DNA from: Chitinophaga japonensis
GTDB lineage: Bacteria; Bacteroidota; Bacteroidia; Chitinophagales; Chitinophagaceae
Direction: 5' to 3'
DNA: 64,000 bases
NCBI RefSeq assembly: GCF_007830125.1
Contig: NZ_VLLG01000006.1
Span: 248,001-312,000, forward strand
Each line of letters starts with the position of its first letter. Position 1 is the first letter of the stretch. The notes beneath the pieces are model-generated. The model had not been told where the DNA came from and ran no database searches. It saw only the letters and a program-made list of their open reading frames with translations. A program made the translations under genes and the position numbers. Positions 33,867 to 42,235 of the stretch are shown one piece after another.

Positions 33867-34082
33867 TTAGGTACAACAGGGCTTGCTCATTTGTATAGGC
33901 GGGCATTTAACTGTGCCATAGCTGCAAAACACGCAGCAATCGCCTGCAAGAGGCTTTAGTATAACCTTACATTCCTCGCATCGATAAAAATACTGACAAG
34001 CATCTGTTGGCATTGTTTCTTTCTTTTTATATCCGCAACCCGGACAGGTAATGACAGATTGCAATATGATCGTTTCGTTCAT
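33867..34082 (-). CDS. Cys-rich small protein of mer-type loci
   Basis: A 71-residue protein with eleven Cys, including a zinc-ribbon-like TCPGCGYKKKE and CEEC and the conserved block GDCCVFCSYGTVKCPPIQ. I recall this block from small open frames in heavy-metal and mercury loci, but no function is known to me. It lies 2 bp after the MerT-like gene in the same direction, so it is the last gene of that leftward unit. Metal binding is likely from the Cys content. Confidence 0.75.
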   Translation of the reverse strand: MNETIILQSVITCPGCGYKKKETMPTDACQYFYRCEECKVILKPLAGDCCVFCSYGTVKCPPIQMSKPCCT

Positions 34083-34084
34083 AG

Positions 34085-35434
34085 TTATTTCTTTTTGCTA
34101 CAGGTATCCCTTTCATTCTTTTTTTCACAACAGGAACCCTTACCTTTTTTGTCAAGGGGATTCGTCTGCATGTAAAGTTTGGTCATTTTATCGGCTCTTT
34201 CCTTTCCAATGGTTTTGGCGGCAATGCCAGATAAATTCTCTGTAAATTGCTTCGTTACTTCATTACTATGCAATTCATCTGCTGTCTTGGGTTTTACCAA
34301 TGCTGCTTTCAGGTAATTTTCAATATCGGTTTTTATAGTGACTGCTTCCTTATCGGTTATTAATTGCTTGTCCAGGGCAAACGTTACAGCGTCTTTCGCA
34401 ATTATTCCGGCTTCCTCAATGCTTAATTTATCCACATCAGCGCCCCGATACCATTTGTCGGGTTCACGGAAGGTAGGAGCTATTCTTCCTGCTTCCTGAC
34501 CGCTTAATTTCTTGTATTCAAGGTTGTATTTCTCAAAAATGGTTTTGGCGACCTCATCTGTCCTGTCTTTATCTGCCCATACTATAGCATAAATAGTTCC
34601 GGCCCGGTTGAGCCAGGCTTCTTTTATAGAAAGATCTTTTTCCATTTCGAGCAAAACAGGTTTTGAGCGGGTGCCACAGCCGATATCTGGAACAGCTGTG
34701 CAAACAAGTGGAACATCATAAAATGTAATGATCTCCTCTGAGCTTTCGCTTTTTGCATTCCCACTGGAGCAGGAATGGAATGTGGCGGCTGCAGAAATTG
34801 CCAGCAGGGAAAGAATTATGCTTTTCATAACGGTATAATTTTTGAGTTCTGATACGGTTACCTGATAGCCTGTTAAATTGATTGCGTCAGTTATTTTCTG
34901 AACACTGGTTTTGCTTTTATCAAACCGGACTTTGGCAGCCCCTTCATCATAGGATACTTCGACTTTTACAATTCCGTGTAGTTTGTTTACTTCACGCTTT
35001 ACTTCTTCTTCACAGCCCTGACAATTCATCCCACTGATTTTAAATTCAGCCCATTGGATGTCTGAATTATTGGCTACTACAACCTGTTTTTCATTTTTTG
35101 GAAAGAAAATATGAGCATAATAAGGAAATGTAAGCATTAGGACAGAGAAGGCGGTAATAAGCGCGAGGAATAATTTTGATTGGATAAACCTTGGCCTTTC
35201 AGCAACCGTACATCCGCAATCGTCTGTCGGCTGTGGTTTTAGCTGCCGATACCAGGCAAAGCCCAATAAAGCAACGGTGGCTCCGATCATGTAGGGCCTG
35301 GCTGGTGCCATCCAGGAAAGGGAGGATGCAATACTACCGGAACCTGCCAGCAGGGCCAGTACAGGAGTAATGCAGCAAACTGATGCTGCCACGGCTGTAA
35401 AAATGCTTGCTCCCATTAATCTACCAGCGTTCAT
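34085..35434 (-). CDS. MerT-MerP fusion continuing into a lipoprotein-like domain
   Basis: Residues 1-125 are MerT-like: a first helix with SVCCITPVLALLAGSGSI (Cys-Cys), a second helix, the loop pair DDCGC and a third helix. Residues about 128-200 are a MerP-like HMA domain (ISGMNCQGCEEEV). At about residue 204 a new lipoprotein-type signal begins in the same frame (MKSIILSLLAISAAATFHSC), followed by about 245 residues with VPLVCTAVPDIGCG and a Cys/Lys-rich end. The region before that internal ATG looks like an intergenic spacer without a stop. So either one 449-residue fusion or two overlapping products; separate translation from 34828 is plausible. It would import Hg(II) or similar for detoxification, yet no merA is nearby. 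Confidence 0.85.
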   Translation of the reverse strand: MNAGRLMGASIFTAVAASVCCITPVLALLAGSGSIASSLSWMAPARPYMIGATVALLGFAWYRQLKPQPTDDCGCTVAERPRFIQSKLFLALITAFSVLMLTFPYYAHIFFPKNEKQVVVANNSDIQWAEFKISGMNCQGCEEEVKREVNKLHGIVKVEVSYDEGAAKVRFDKSKTSVQKITDAINLTGYQVTVSELKNYTVMKSIILSLLAISAAATFHSCSSGNAKSESSEEIITFYDVPLVCTAVPDIGCGTRSKPVLLEMEKDLSIKEAWLNRAGTIYAIVWADKDRTDEVAKTIFEKYNLEYKKLSGQEAGRIAPTFREPDKWYRGADVDKLSIEEAGIIAKDAVTFALDKQLITDKEAVTIKTDIENYLKAALVKPKTADELHSNEVTKQFTENLSGIAAKTIGKERADKMTKLYMQTNPLDKKGKGSCCEKKNERDTCSKKK

Positions 35435-35811
35435 AGTGCCTGTTTCTTTAAGTTTTGCAAATTGATATATTTAAAAAATGGTTTTAAAACCTTCAGGTGT
35501 TCTTCCTTTAATGAATAGTAAATAGTCTGGCCTTCCCTTGCAGCTTCAATAATGCTGCCGTCTTTCAGCTTACGCAAATGCTGTGATACGGCGGGTATGC
35601 TCATCCCCAGGATATCGCTCAGATCACAGGGGCATAGGCGGCCTTCTTCCTCCAGCAGGTACAGTATCTTCAATCTTACTTCGTTGCCGGATAGTGAAAG
35701 AATACCGGATAGTTGTGAAAAAGACCTTTCATTAGCAGCAATTTTATCCCGGCAGTTGCTTATCTGTACGGGATCGGCTTGTTCCCGGATACATACATTA
35801 TTCCCTTTCAT
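35431..35811 (-). CDS. ArsR/SmtB-family metal-responsive repressor
   Basis: This 126-residue winged-helix protein has the ArsR pattern LSGNEVRLKILYLLEEEGRLCPCDLSDILGMSIPAVSQHLRKLKDGSII. The CPCDL in helix 3 corresponds to the metal-binding CVCDL of ArsR/CadC, and N-terminal Cys residues (NVCIREQ, ISNC) could complete a CadC-like site. It overlaps the MerT-like gene by 4 bp and so controls its own leftward operon. A matching palindrome lies just upstream. The replacement of MerR by an ArsR-type regulator is a trait I recall for Bacteroidota mer loci. Confidence 0.88.
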   Translation of the reverse strand: MKGNNVCIREQADPVQISNCRDKIAANERSFSQLSGILSLSGNEVRLKILYLLEEEGRLCPCDLSDILGMSIPAVSQHLRKLKDGSIIEAAREGQTIYYSLKEEHLKVLKPFFKYINLQNLKKQAL

Positions 35812-35846
35812 GGTATGCTTATTTAATGCGAAGATAAATAAATTTA

Positions 35847-35870
35847 TTATTTAAGCAAATTCTTAAATAA
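35847..35870. promoter_or_regulatory. Palindromic operator for the ArsR-type repressor
   Basis: TTATTTAAG (35847-35855) and CTTAAATAA (35862-35870) form a perfect 9-bp inverted repeat with a 6-nt spacer. It lies 36 bp upstream of the arsR start, in the gap between arsR and the rightward DUF6660-like gene. Size and symmetry fit ArsR/SmtB operators. Confidence 0.65.
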
Positions 35871-35947
35871 ATTTGCCCGTGCTGACCAAACGATATTAAA
35901 AAATAATGAGATTGGATATAAAATGGATGATCAGTATATTTGTGCCC

Positions 35948-36265
35948 ATGAAATGGCTCATGATCATACTTTCATTGTACGTGCTGACGCTTTCGGCAAT
36001 TCCGTGCTGTGGAGATGGTTATTGCTGTGAGGATGAGGTGACCATGGCAGGTGGTGAACACAACGATCATGATGACCATAACAAACCGGAGCTGCCTTGC
36101 AGCCCTTTCTTTTCATGCAATACCTGCCATGGAGTTGTGGTGCCTGGTATAGAATCCGCAAACCTGAAAGAAGTTCCTCTCCTTGAGAGCATTTATTTTG
36201 ATTATATAGACCAACCACTTCCAGAATTTTCCACTTCCATCTGGCAACCCCCTCAGTTATCCTGA
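35948..36265 (+). CDS. DUF6660-like small exported His/Cys-rich protein
   Basis: From the ATG at 35948 the product has 105 residues: a hydrophobic start (MKWLMIILSLYVLTLSAIPCC), a Cys/His/Asp-rich part (CCGDGYCCEDE, then HNDHDDHNK), and a CSPFFSCNTCHG motif. Such proteins occur directly upstream of metal-linked TonB-dependent receptors in Bacteroidota. It probably binds metal in the periplasm. The receptor gene follows after 80 bp. Confidence 0.75.
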   Translation: MKWLMIILSLYVLTLSAIPCCGDGYCCEDEVTMAGGEHNDHDDHNKPELPCSPFFSCNTCHGVVVPGIESANLKEVPLLESIYFDYIDQPLPEFSTSIWQPPQLS

Positions 36266-36345
36266 AGATTCGCATTTAGCATTGGTGTGCCTGCTGAAAG
36301 CGGGCAATTTCGCATTTATTTCTTTAAGCGTATATCAACAAAAGA

Positions 36346-38517
36346 ATGATTAAGATATTTGGTAGCATACTTCTGCTGTGCCTGGCTCAGCTATGCCTGG
36401 CGCAGAACACTTTTACCGCAGTCATAAAAGACGCAGATACAAAAGAGCCGCTGATTGGAGCCACGGTTGTACTGGCCGGCACCAGCAAGGGGGCAAAAAC
36501 TGATAATAATGGAGTTGTGACTATAAACGGGATTTCTAATGGCAGGCATGCCATTACCTGCAGTTTTGTAGGATACCAGGAGAAGACTGATACCATTTCT
36601 TTCCCCCTGACCGGTGATACTCTTGTTATTTTCCTGGATCATGCCGGGGAAGAAATAGAGGAGATCGTTATTTCCTCTACCCGGAGTAATCGCAGTATCC
36701 AGGATATTCCTACCCGTGTGGAATTTATAGCCGGTGAAGAACTGGAGGAAAAAGGGAACATGAAGCCGGGCGATATACGGATGATGCTCAATGAGAGCAC
36801 TGGTATTCAAACGCAGCAGGTGTCCGCCACTTCTGCAAATTCCAGTATCCGTATACAGGGCCTTGATGGCCGCTACACGCAGATTCTGAAGGACGGCTTC
36901 CCGTTATACGCCGGATTTTCAGGCGGATTAGGGTTACTGCAAACGCCGCCGCTTGATCTGAAGCAGGTAGAGGTGATAAAAGGATCTGCATCCACCCTGT
37001 ACGGCGGCGGCGCCATTGCGGGGTTGGTAAACCTGATATCCAAAGTCCCGACAGAGGAACGGGAGTTGCGCTTTCTGGTTAATGGTACATCTGCCGGCGG
37101 TTTGGACATTAACGGCTTTTATGGACAGCGGTTTGACAAGGTGGGGCTAACCGTCTTTGCCTCCCGGAACAGCAACAGGCCCTATGACCCTTCCAGCACC
37201 GGATTTACAGCTATTCCAAAATTTGAGCGGTATGTTATCAACCCAAAACTGTTTGTGTATTTCAGCCCGAAAACTAAAATGAACCTGGGCGTGAATTTCA
37301 TCACGGAAGACCGGACCGGTGGAGATATCCTATATATTAAAGGACGGGGAGACAGCACCCACAGCTACTATGAGAAGAATAAGAGTAACCGCTTCTCTAC
37401 GCAGTTTTCCTTTGATCATCAGTTCAGTGAGGGAAGCAGCCTGACGGTGAAAAATTCCATGAACAGCTTCAAGCGGAAAATCTCAGTTCCTGATTACGTG
37501 TTTGATGGGCAGCAGTGGTCCTCCTACACAGAAGCCACCTACAGCCATCAGCGGAAGAATATGGATTGGGTAGCTGGTATCAATGTATATACGGATAATT
37601 TCAGGGAAAAGCAGGCAGATACTCTTCCGAAGCGGAATTATGATCAGAATACGATGGGTGCGTTTGTTCAGAATACCTGGAAGGCCAATAGCTGGCTGCA
37701 GTTGGAAAGTGGGTTGCGCGGAGATTATGTGATTGATTATGGATTTGTACTGCTGCCGCGTCTTTCCGCCTTGTTTAAGATATCGCCGAAGCTGTCTTCC
37801 AGATTGGGCGGCGGTCTGGGATATAAAACGCCAACAATTTTTACAGAGGAAACGGAACGTATACAGTATAAATCTGTCCTGCCTATAAGTCCGGATGCTA
37901 ATAAGCTGGAGAGATCCTACGGCGTGAACTTTGATCTTAACTATAAAACCCCTTTATTCGATGATAAAGTAAGTTTCAGTATCAATCAGCTGTTTTTCTA
38001 CACCCGTATCAATGATCCTTTATTACTCAACAGTACACCAGATAATTTATACAGGCTGGAGAATGTAGACGGGTTTATTGATACCAAAGGCTGGGAAACT
38101 AATATTAAATTGAGTTATGGCGATTTTAAGCTGTTCATTGGTTACACCTTTACAGATGCCCGGTTAAACGATAACGGCATAAAGCGAGAAAACCCGCTTA
38201 CTGCGCGTCACCGGCTGAATAATGTGCTGATGTATGAAGTGGAAGAGAAGTGGAAGTTAGGACTGGAAGCATACTACTACAGTAAACAGGCGCTCAGTGA
38301 TGGTGCAACCGGCAAGCCATACTGGATATGTGGGTTCATGGCTGAACGGTTATGGGAGCGGTTTTCATTATTTGTGAACTTTGAGAATTTCCTGGATACC
38401 CGGCAAACGCGTTTCGATAGCATATATACCGGCACAGTTACCCAGCCTGTGTTCCGGGATATATATGCTCCATTGGATGGCTTTGTAGTAAATGGTGGTC
38501 TGAAATTACGTTTGTAG
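36346..38517 (+). CDS. TonB-dependent receptor, metal-associated
   Basis: This 723-residue outer-membrane receptor has a signal peptide, a CNA_B-like carboxypeptidase regulatory domain (about 22-105, DADTKEPLIGATVVLAGTSKG), a plug (about 110-225, DIPTRVEFIAGEELEE and TLYGGGAIAGLVNLISKVP) and a 22-strand-type barrel. There is no STN domain and no SusD gene, so it is of the FepA/BtuB type rather than SusC. Its place between a metal-binding exported protein and HMA-type regulators suggests a role with copper or a metal complex (inference). Confidence 0.9.
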   Translation: MIKIFGSILLLCLAQLCLAQNTFTAVIKDADTKEPLIGATVVLAGTSKGAKTDNNGVVTINGISNGRHAITCSFVGYQEKTDTISFPLTGDTLVIFLDHAGEEIEEIVISSTRSNRSIQDIPTRVEFIAGEELEEKGNMKPGDIRMMLNESTGIQTQQVSATSANSSIRIQGLDGRYTQILKDGFPLYAGFSGGLGLLQTPPLDLKQVEVIKGSASTLYGGGAIAGLVNLISKVPTEERELRFLVNGTSAGGLDINGFYGQRFDKVGLTVFASRNSNRPYDPSSTGFTAIPKFERYVINPKLFVYFSPKTKMNLGVNFITEDRTGGDILYIKGRGDSTHSYYEKNKSNRFSTQFSFDHQFSEGSSLTVKNSMNSFKRKISVPDYVFDGQQWSSYTEATYSHQRKNMDWVAGINVYTDNFREKQADTLPKRNYDQNTMGAFVQNTWKANSWLQLESGLRGDYVIDYGFVLLPRLSALFKISPKLSSRLGGGLGYKTPTIFTEETERIQYKSVLPISPDANKLERSYGVNFDLNYKTPLFDDKVSFSINQLFFYTRINDPLLLNSTPDNLYRLENVDGFIDTKGWETNIKLSYGDFKLFIGYTFTDARLNDNGIKRENPLTARHRLNNVLMYEVEEKWKLGLEAYYYSKQALSDGATGKPYWICGFMAERLWERFSLFVNFENFLDTRQTRFDSIYTGTVTQPVFRDIYAPLDGFVVNGGLKLRL

Positions 38518-38564
38518 GTGCTGAATCAAACCTTTAACTGCATTCAAGGGTTGAAACTTTGAAG

Positions 38565-38572
38565 TATATTTG
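38565..38572 (+). promoter_or_regulatory. Candidate -7 box for the first HMA-AraC gene
   Basis: TATATTTG matches TAnnTTTG, 32 bp before the ATG at 38605. The 35-bp operator motif found at the other copper promoters is absent here. Confidence 0.4.
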
Positions 38573-38604
38573 AAAGGCTGTAGTGGCGCTTTAAAAACAG
38601 AACA

Positions 38605-39168
38605 ATGGATATTTACATAAAGAATATGGTTTGCGACCGGTGTATTCTTGTAGTACGCCAGCAACTTGATAAACTTGGATTATCCTATAAAAACACACAG
38701 TTGGGAGAAGTGGAGCTGACTGGCAACCCTTCAGCGGAAAAGATGCAGGAGTTAAGAAGTAATTTAAAGGAATTAGGATTTGATCTCCTGGATGATAAAA
38801 AGAGCACTACTGTTGAGAAAATAAAGAATATTATCATTCAGCTTATTCATAACGTTGATGAAGTGGAATTGAACCAGAAGCTTTCTGTAATACTGGAAGA
38901 GAAGATGAAAATGGATTATCATTATCTCACTGGTCTTTTTTCTGCTGTGGAAGGCACCACTATTGAAAAGTATGTTATTCTTCAACGTATTGAAAAAGCC
39001 AAAGAGCTTTTGTCGTACGATGAACTAAGCCTGGGTGAGATTGCTGCCAGGCTGGGCTATAGCAGCGTACAGCATCTTTCCCAGCAGTTCAGGAAGGTCA
39101 CAGGGCTTACTACATCGCAATTCAAGCAGGCAAAGGAAAACCAGCGCAAACCACTGGACAAGGTATGA
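38605..39168 (+). CDS. HMA-like sensor fused to AraC DNA-binding domain (first of two)
   Basis: This 187-residue protein starts with an HMA-like fold containing KNMVCDRCILVV (C-x-x-C; about residues 1-65) and ends with an AraC double helix-turn-helix (TIEKYVILQRIEKAKELLSYDELSLGEIAARLGYSSVQHLSQQFRKVTGLTTSQFK, about 120-178). A helical linker of about 50 residues joins them. A metal bound at the HMA site could switch DNA binding, making it a one-piece soft-metal sensor. A paralogue follows immediately; the next gene is copA. I know of no described member by name. Confidence 0.85.
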   Translation: MDIYIKNMVCDRCILVVRQQLDKLGLSYKNTQLGEVELTGNPSAEKMQELRSNLKELGFDLLDDKKSTTVEKIKNIIIQLIHNVDEVELNQKLSVILEEKMKMDYHYLTGLFSAVEGTTIEKYVILQRIEKAKELLSYDELSLGEIAARLGYSSVQHLSQQFRKVTGLTTSQFKQAKENQRKPLDKV

Positions 39169-39173
39169 CCCTG

Positions 39174-39236
39174 AAAATTATATAAATCTTTCCCAAAATT
39201 GTATAACAGTATAACTGCTGCCTTATTTCAACTTTG
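39174..39236 (+). promoter_or_regulatory. Copper-type operator/promoter, copy A (second HMA-AraC gene)
   Basis: The 35-bp motif at 39174-39208 has half sites AATTATATAA (39176-39185) and AATTGTATAA (39197-39206), 21 bp apart. The -7-like box CAACTTTG (39229-39236) begins 21 bp after the motif end. The ATG follows at 39261. Confidence 0.7.
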
Positions 39237-39260
39237 CATAAGTTCAAATAGGTGGGCTTT

Positions 39261-39848
39261 ATGCTGAGTAATTATAAGATTTTCATAAAGGGTATGGTTT
39301 GTGAGAGATGTATCCTCGCAGTACGGGAAGTGTTTCGTGAATTAAATATACCTGTCGTCAACATAACCCTGGGTGAGATCACTACCGTTTCCGCTTTGTC
39401 TGCCCCGGATATTGCAGCCATCAGGGAAAAGCTGGAGCCATTGGGTTTCACACTGCTGGAAAACAAAAAAACTAAGCTTGTGCGTGATATTAAGGAGCTG
39501 GTGGAGCAGGTGTATTCCGGAAGTTATGATTTCCCGGCCGATTTCCGTTTTTCGGATGTAGTGACAAACAGGTTGCATAAAGACTATAATATGATCAGCA
39601 GTGTATTTTCAGAGATAGAAGATATAACGCTGGAAAAATATATTATGGAATACCGTATTGAAAAGGCGAAGGAACTGTTGGTTTATACTGACGAAAACCT
39701 GTCAGATATTGCCTTCAAGCTGGGATTTAGCAGTGTTGCGCATCTATCCCGGCAGTTCAAGTCAAATACCGGTTTAAATCCATCCCATTTTAAAGAGATA
39801 CGCAAATCAAAGTTATCCCTTTCCGGAAAGACAGGTTCCCAGGATTAA
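39261..39848 (+). CDS. HMA-like sensor fused to AraC DNA-binding domain (second of two)
   Basis: The 195-residue product (ATG 39261; a GTG at 39252 is also possible) is a paralogue of the gene just upstream: IKGMVCERCILAVREVF at the N-terminus (C-x-x-C) and an AraC HTH (TLEKYIMEYRIEKAKELLVYTDENLSDIAFKLGFSSVAHLSRQFKSNTGLNPSHFK) at the C-terminus. It has operator copy A upstream, so it may regulate itself, and operator copy B lies at its 3' end before copA. Two related but diverged sensors could answer to different metals or bind as a pair. Confidence 0.87.
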   Translation: MLSNYKIFIKGMVCERCILAVREVFRELNIPVVNITLGEITTVSALSAPDIAAIREKLEPLGFTLLENKKTKLVRDIKELVEQVYSGSYDFPADFRFSDVVTNRLHKDYNMISSVFSEIEDITLEKYIMEYRIEKAKELLVYTDENLSDIAFKLGFSSVAHLSRQFKSNTGLNPSHFKEIRKSKLSLSGKTGSQD

Positions 39849-39909
39849 AATTATATACAATTCACAGGAAATAGTGTAACACTTACCCCTTGTACCTGGT
39901 GTAGCTTTG
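39847..39909 (+). promoter_or_regulatory. Copper-type operator/promoter, copy B (copA)
   Basis: The motif at 39847-39881 has AATTATATAC and AATAGTGTAA as half sites at the same 21-bp distance. TAGCTTTG (39902-39909), a full TAnnTTTG match, starts 21 bp after the motif end. The copA ATG is at 39926, implying a leader of about 10 nt. Confidence 0.75.
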
Positions 39910-39925
39910 TGAAAAATCGGGAATT

Positions 39926-42196
39926 ATGTCAACAGCTATAACAATACAGCAAGAAAAACCTATAAAGAGGAGAAAGACTGAAAGCACTAAGGAAACCTTT
40001 CCTGTATTGGAAATGACCTGTGCTGCATGTGCCGTTAGTGTGGAATCTATGCTGAAATCTGTGCCTGGTGTGGAAGACGCAGGCGTTAATTTCGCCAACC
40101 AAAGTGCATGGGTACAGTATGATCACAGCAGCGTTACCCCGGAAGCATTGCAAAACGCTGTCCGCTCCATCGGCTATGACCTTGTTATTGATAAGGAGAA
40201 CCAGGAAGAAGTAAAGGAAGAAGCGCAGCGCAGGCATTACCTGGAGATCAGGCAAAGAACGATCTGGTCATCTGTCCTGTCCCTGCCGGTTGTTATAATA
40301 GGTATGTTCTTTATGAATATGCCTTACGGCAACTGGATCATGATGGCGCTGGCAACGCCGGTGGTATTTTTCTTTGGCCGGAGTTTTTTCATCAATGCCT
40401 GGAAGCAGGCGAAACACCGCAAAGCCAACATGGATACACTGGTAGCCCTCAGCACCGGTATTGCCTGGCTTTTCAGCACATTTAATACAATTTACCCGGA
40501 GTTCTGGCACCAGCGCGGCCTGCATGCTCATGTTTATTTTGAGGCGGCTGCCGTAGTGATAGCCTTTATATCGTTGGGTAAGCTGCTGGAAGAGAAAGCC
40601 AAATCCAATACATCTTCCGCAATAAAGAAACTCATTGGCCTGCAGCCCAAAACCGTATTGTTGGTGGGCGCTGACGGAAGCACGCAGGAGATACCTATTG
40701 CAAACGTAAAGGTGAATGACCTGCTGCTGGTAAAGCCAGGTGAAAAGATACCGGTAGATGGCAGCGTGATCGCCGGGGAATCCTATGTGGATGAAAGCAT
40801 GATCACCGGTGAACCGGTACCTGTTGCCAAAAAAACCGGTGATCCTGTATTTGCAGGCACTATTAACCAGAAAGGCAGTTTTCAGTTCACAGCGGAAAAG
40901 GTAGGAACGGATACCTTACTGGCGCATATTATAAAAATGGTGCAGGAAGCGCAGGGCAGCAAAGCGCCCGTGCAAAAACTGGTGGACAGGATAGCTGGTA
41001 TATTTGTGCCCGTGGTGATAGGCATTGCCATACTTACGTTCATCTCCTGGATGGTGCTGGGTGGAGATAATGCGTTTACTCATGCGTTGCTGACCTCAGT
41101 AACTGTGCTGGTAATTGCATGTCCGTGTGCGCTGGGACTGGCCACTCCAACTGCTATCATGGTTGGTGTTGGAAAAGGTGCTGAGAATAATATGTTGATA
41201 AAGGATGCCGAAAGCCTGGAACTGGCGCATAAAGTGAATGCTGTTATACTGGATAAGACCGGCACCATTACGGAAGGGAAACCGGTGGTTACAGATATTA
41301 TCTGGAATAACAGCGGAGCCGGTCACCAGTTGCAGCAATCCATCCTCTACACCCTCGAGCACCAGTCCGAGCACCCGCTGGCAGAAGCTGTGGCAGGACA
41401 TTTATTTGAAAACGGCGTTAAGCCTGTATCATTACAGCGTTTTGAAAGCCTGACAGGACAAGGTGTAAAAGGAATGTATAATGGCCAGCCTTATTTTGTG
41501 GGTAATAAGCGGTTGATGGAAGAAAATGGTACTATGGTTGACCGGCAACTGGCCGCACAGGCCGGCAGGTTACAGGAGCAGGCCAAAACAGTTATTTACT
41601 TTGCAGACGGAAAGGAGTTGCTTGCGATTATTGCCATTGCTGATAAGATAAAAGAAACATCCAGGCAGGCCATTCAAGCCTTACAGAAAGATGGAATAGC
41701 CGTTTATATGCTTACCGGAGATAATGAGCACACAGCTGCTGCTGTGGCAAGAGAAGTAGGGATAACATCTTACAAAGCTGAAGTGCTACCTTCTTATAAA
41801 GCAGCCTTCGTAAAAGAATTGCAGCAGGCAGGAAAGGTAGTGGCAATGGTGGGAGACGGCATTAACGATTCCCAGGCCCTTGCACAGGCAGACGTAAGCA
41901 TAGCCATGGGTAAAGGATCTGACATTGCGATGGATGTAGCCAAAATGACGCTGATCACTTCTGACTTGAACAGCATACCTAAAGCGCTGAAACTATCCCG
42001 GAAAACAGTAAGCACTATTCAGCAAAATCTTTTCTGGGCCTTTATTTATAATATCATTGGCATTCCTGTTGCTGCCGGCGTACTTTTCCCGGTCAACGGA
42101 TTTCTGTTAGACCCAATGATCGCCGGCGCTGCTATGGCCCTTAGCTCTGTAAGCGTTGTCAGTAACAGCTTACGTTTAAAAGCCGCCCGTCTATAA
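39926..42196 (+). CDS. copA: Copper-exporting P1B ATPase
   Basis: This 756-residue inner-membrane Cu(I) pump has one N-terminal HMA domain (EMTCAACAVSVESML, about residues 28-92), eight membrane segments, actuator ITGEP, the Cu-binding CPC in IACPCALGLATPTAIM, phosphorylation site DKTGTITEGKP, SEHPLAEA and hinge GDGINDSQALAQADVSIAMG. All P1B-1 landmarks are present. It has its own operator copy B and is followed after 39 bp by a ferredoxin-type reductase gene. Confidence 0.93.
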   Translation: MSTAITIQQEKPIKRRKTESTKETFPVLEMTCAACAVSVESMLKSVPGVEDAGVNFANQSAWVQYDHSSVTPEALQNAVRSIGYDLVIDKENQEEVKEEAQRRHYLEIRQRTIWSSVLSLPVVIIGMFFMNMPYGNWIMMALATPVVFFFGRSFFINAWKQAKHRKANMDTLVALSTGIAWLFSTFNTIYPEFWHQRGLHAHVYFEAAAVVIAFISLGKLLEEKAKSNTSSAIKKLIGLQPKTVLLVGADGSTQEIPIANVKVNDLLLVKPGEKIPVDGSVIAGESYVDESMITGEPVPVAKKTGDPVFAGTINQKGSFQFTAEKVGTDTLLAHIIKMVQEAQGSKAPVQKLVDRIAGIFVPVVIGIAILTFISWMVLGGDNAFTHALLTSVTVLVIACPCALGLATPTAIMVGVGKGAENNMLIKDAESLELAHKVNAVILDKTGTITEGKPVVTDIIWNNSGAGHQLQQSILYTLEHQSEHPLAEAVAGHLFENGVKPVSLQRFESLTGQGVKGMYNGQPYFVGNKRLMEENGTMVDRQLAAQAGRLQEQAKTVIYFADGKELLAIIAIADKIKETSRQAIQALQKDGIAVYMLTGDNEHTAAAVAREVGITSYKAEVLPSYKAAFVKELQQAGKVVAMVGDGINDSQALAQADVSIAMGKGSDIAMDVAKMTLITSDLNSIPKALKLSRKTVSTIQQNLFWAFIYNIIGIPVAAGVLFPVNGFLLDPMIAGAAMALSSVSVVSNSLRLKAARL

Positions 42197-42235
42197 ACAG
42201 AGAAGAAAAGCTGTATGTAAAATTTCATAAAAATT

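Noticed and set aside
38510..38544. A fifth copy of the copper operator upstream of the first HMA-AraC gene
   Set aside because: The position that would match the -7 box at 38565 shows no similarity to either half-site.
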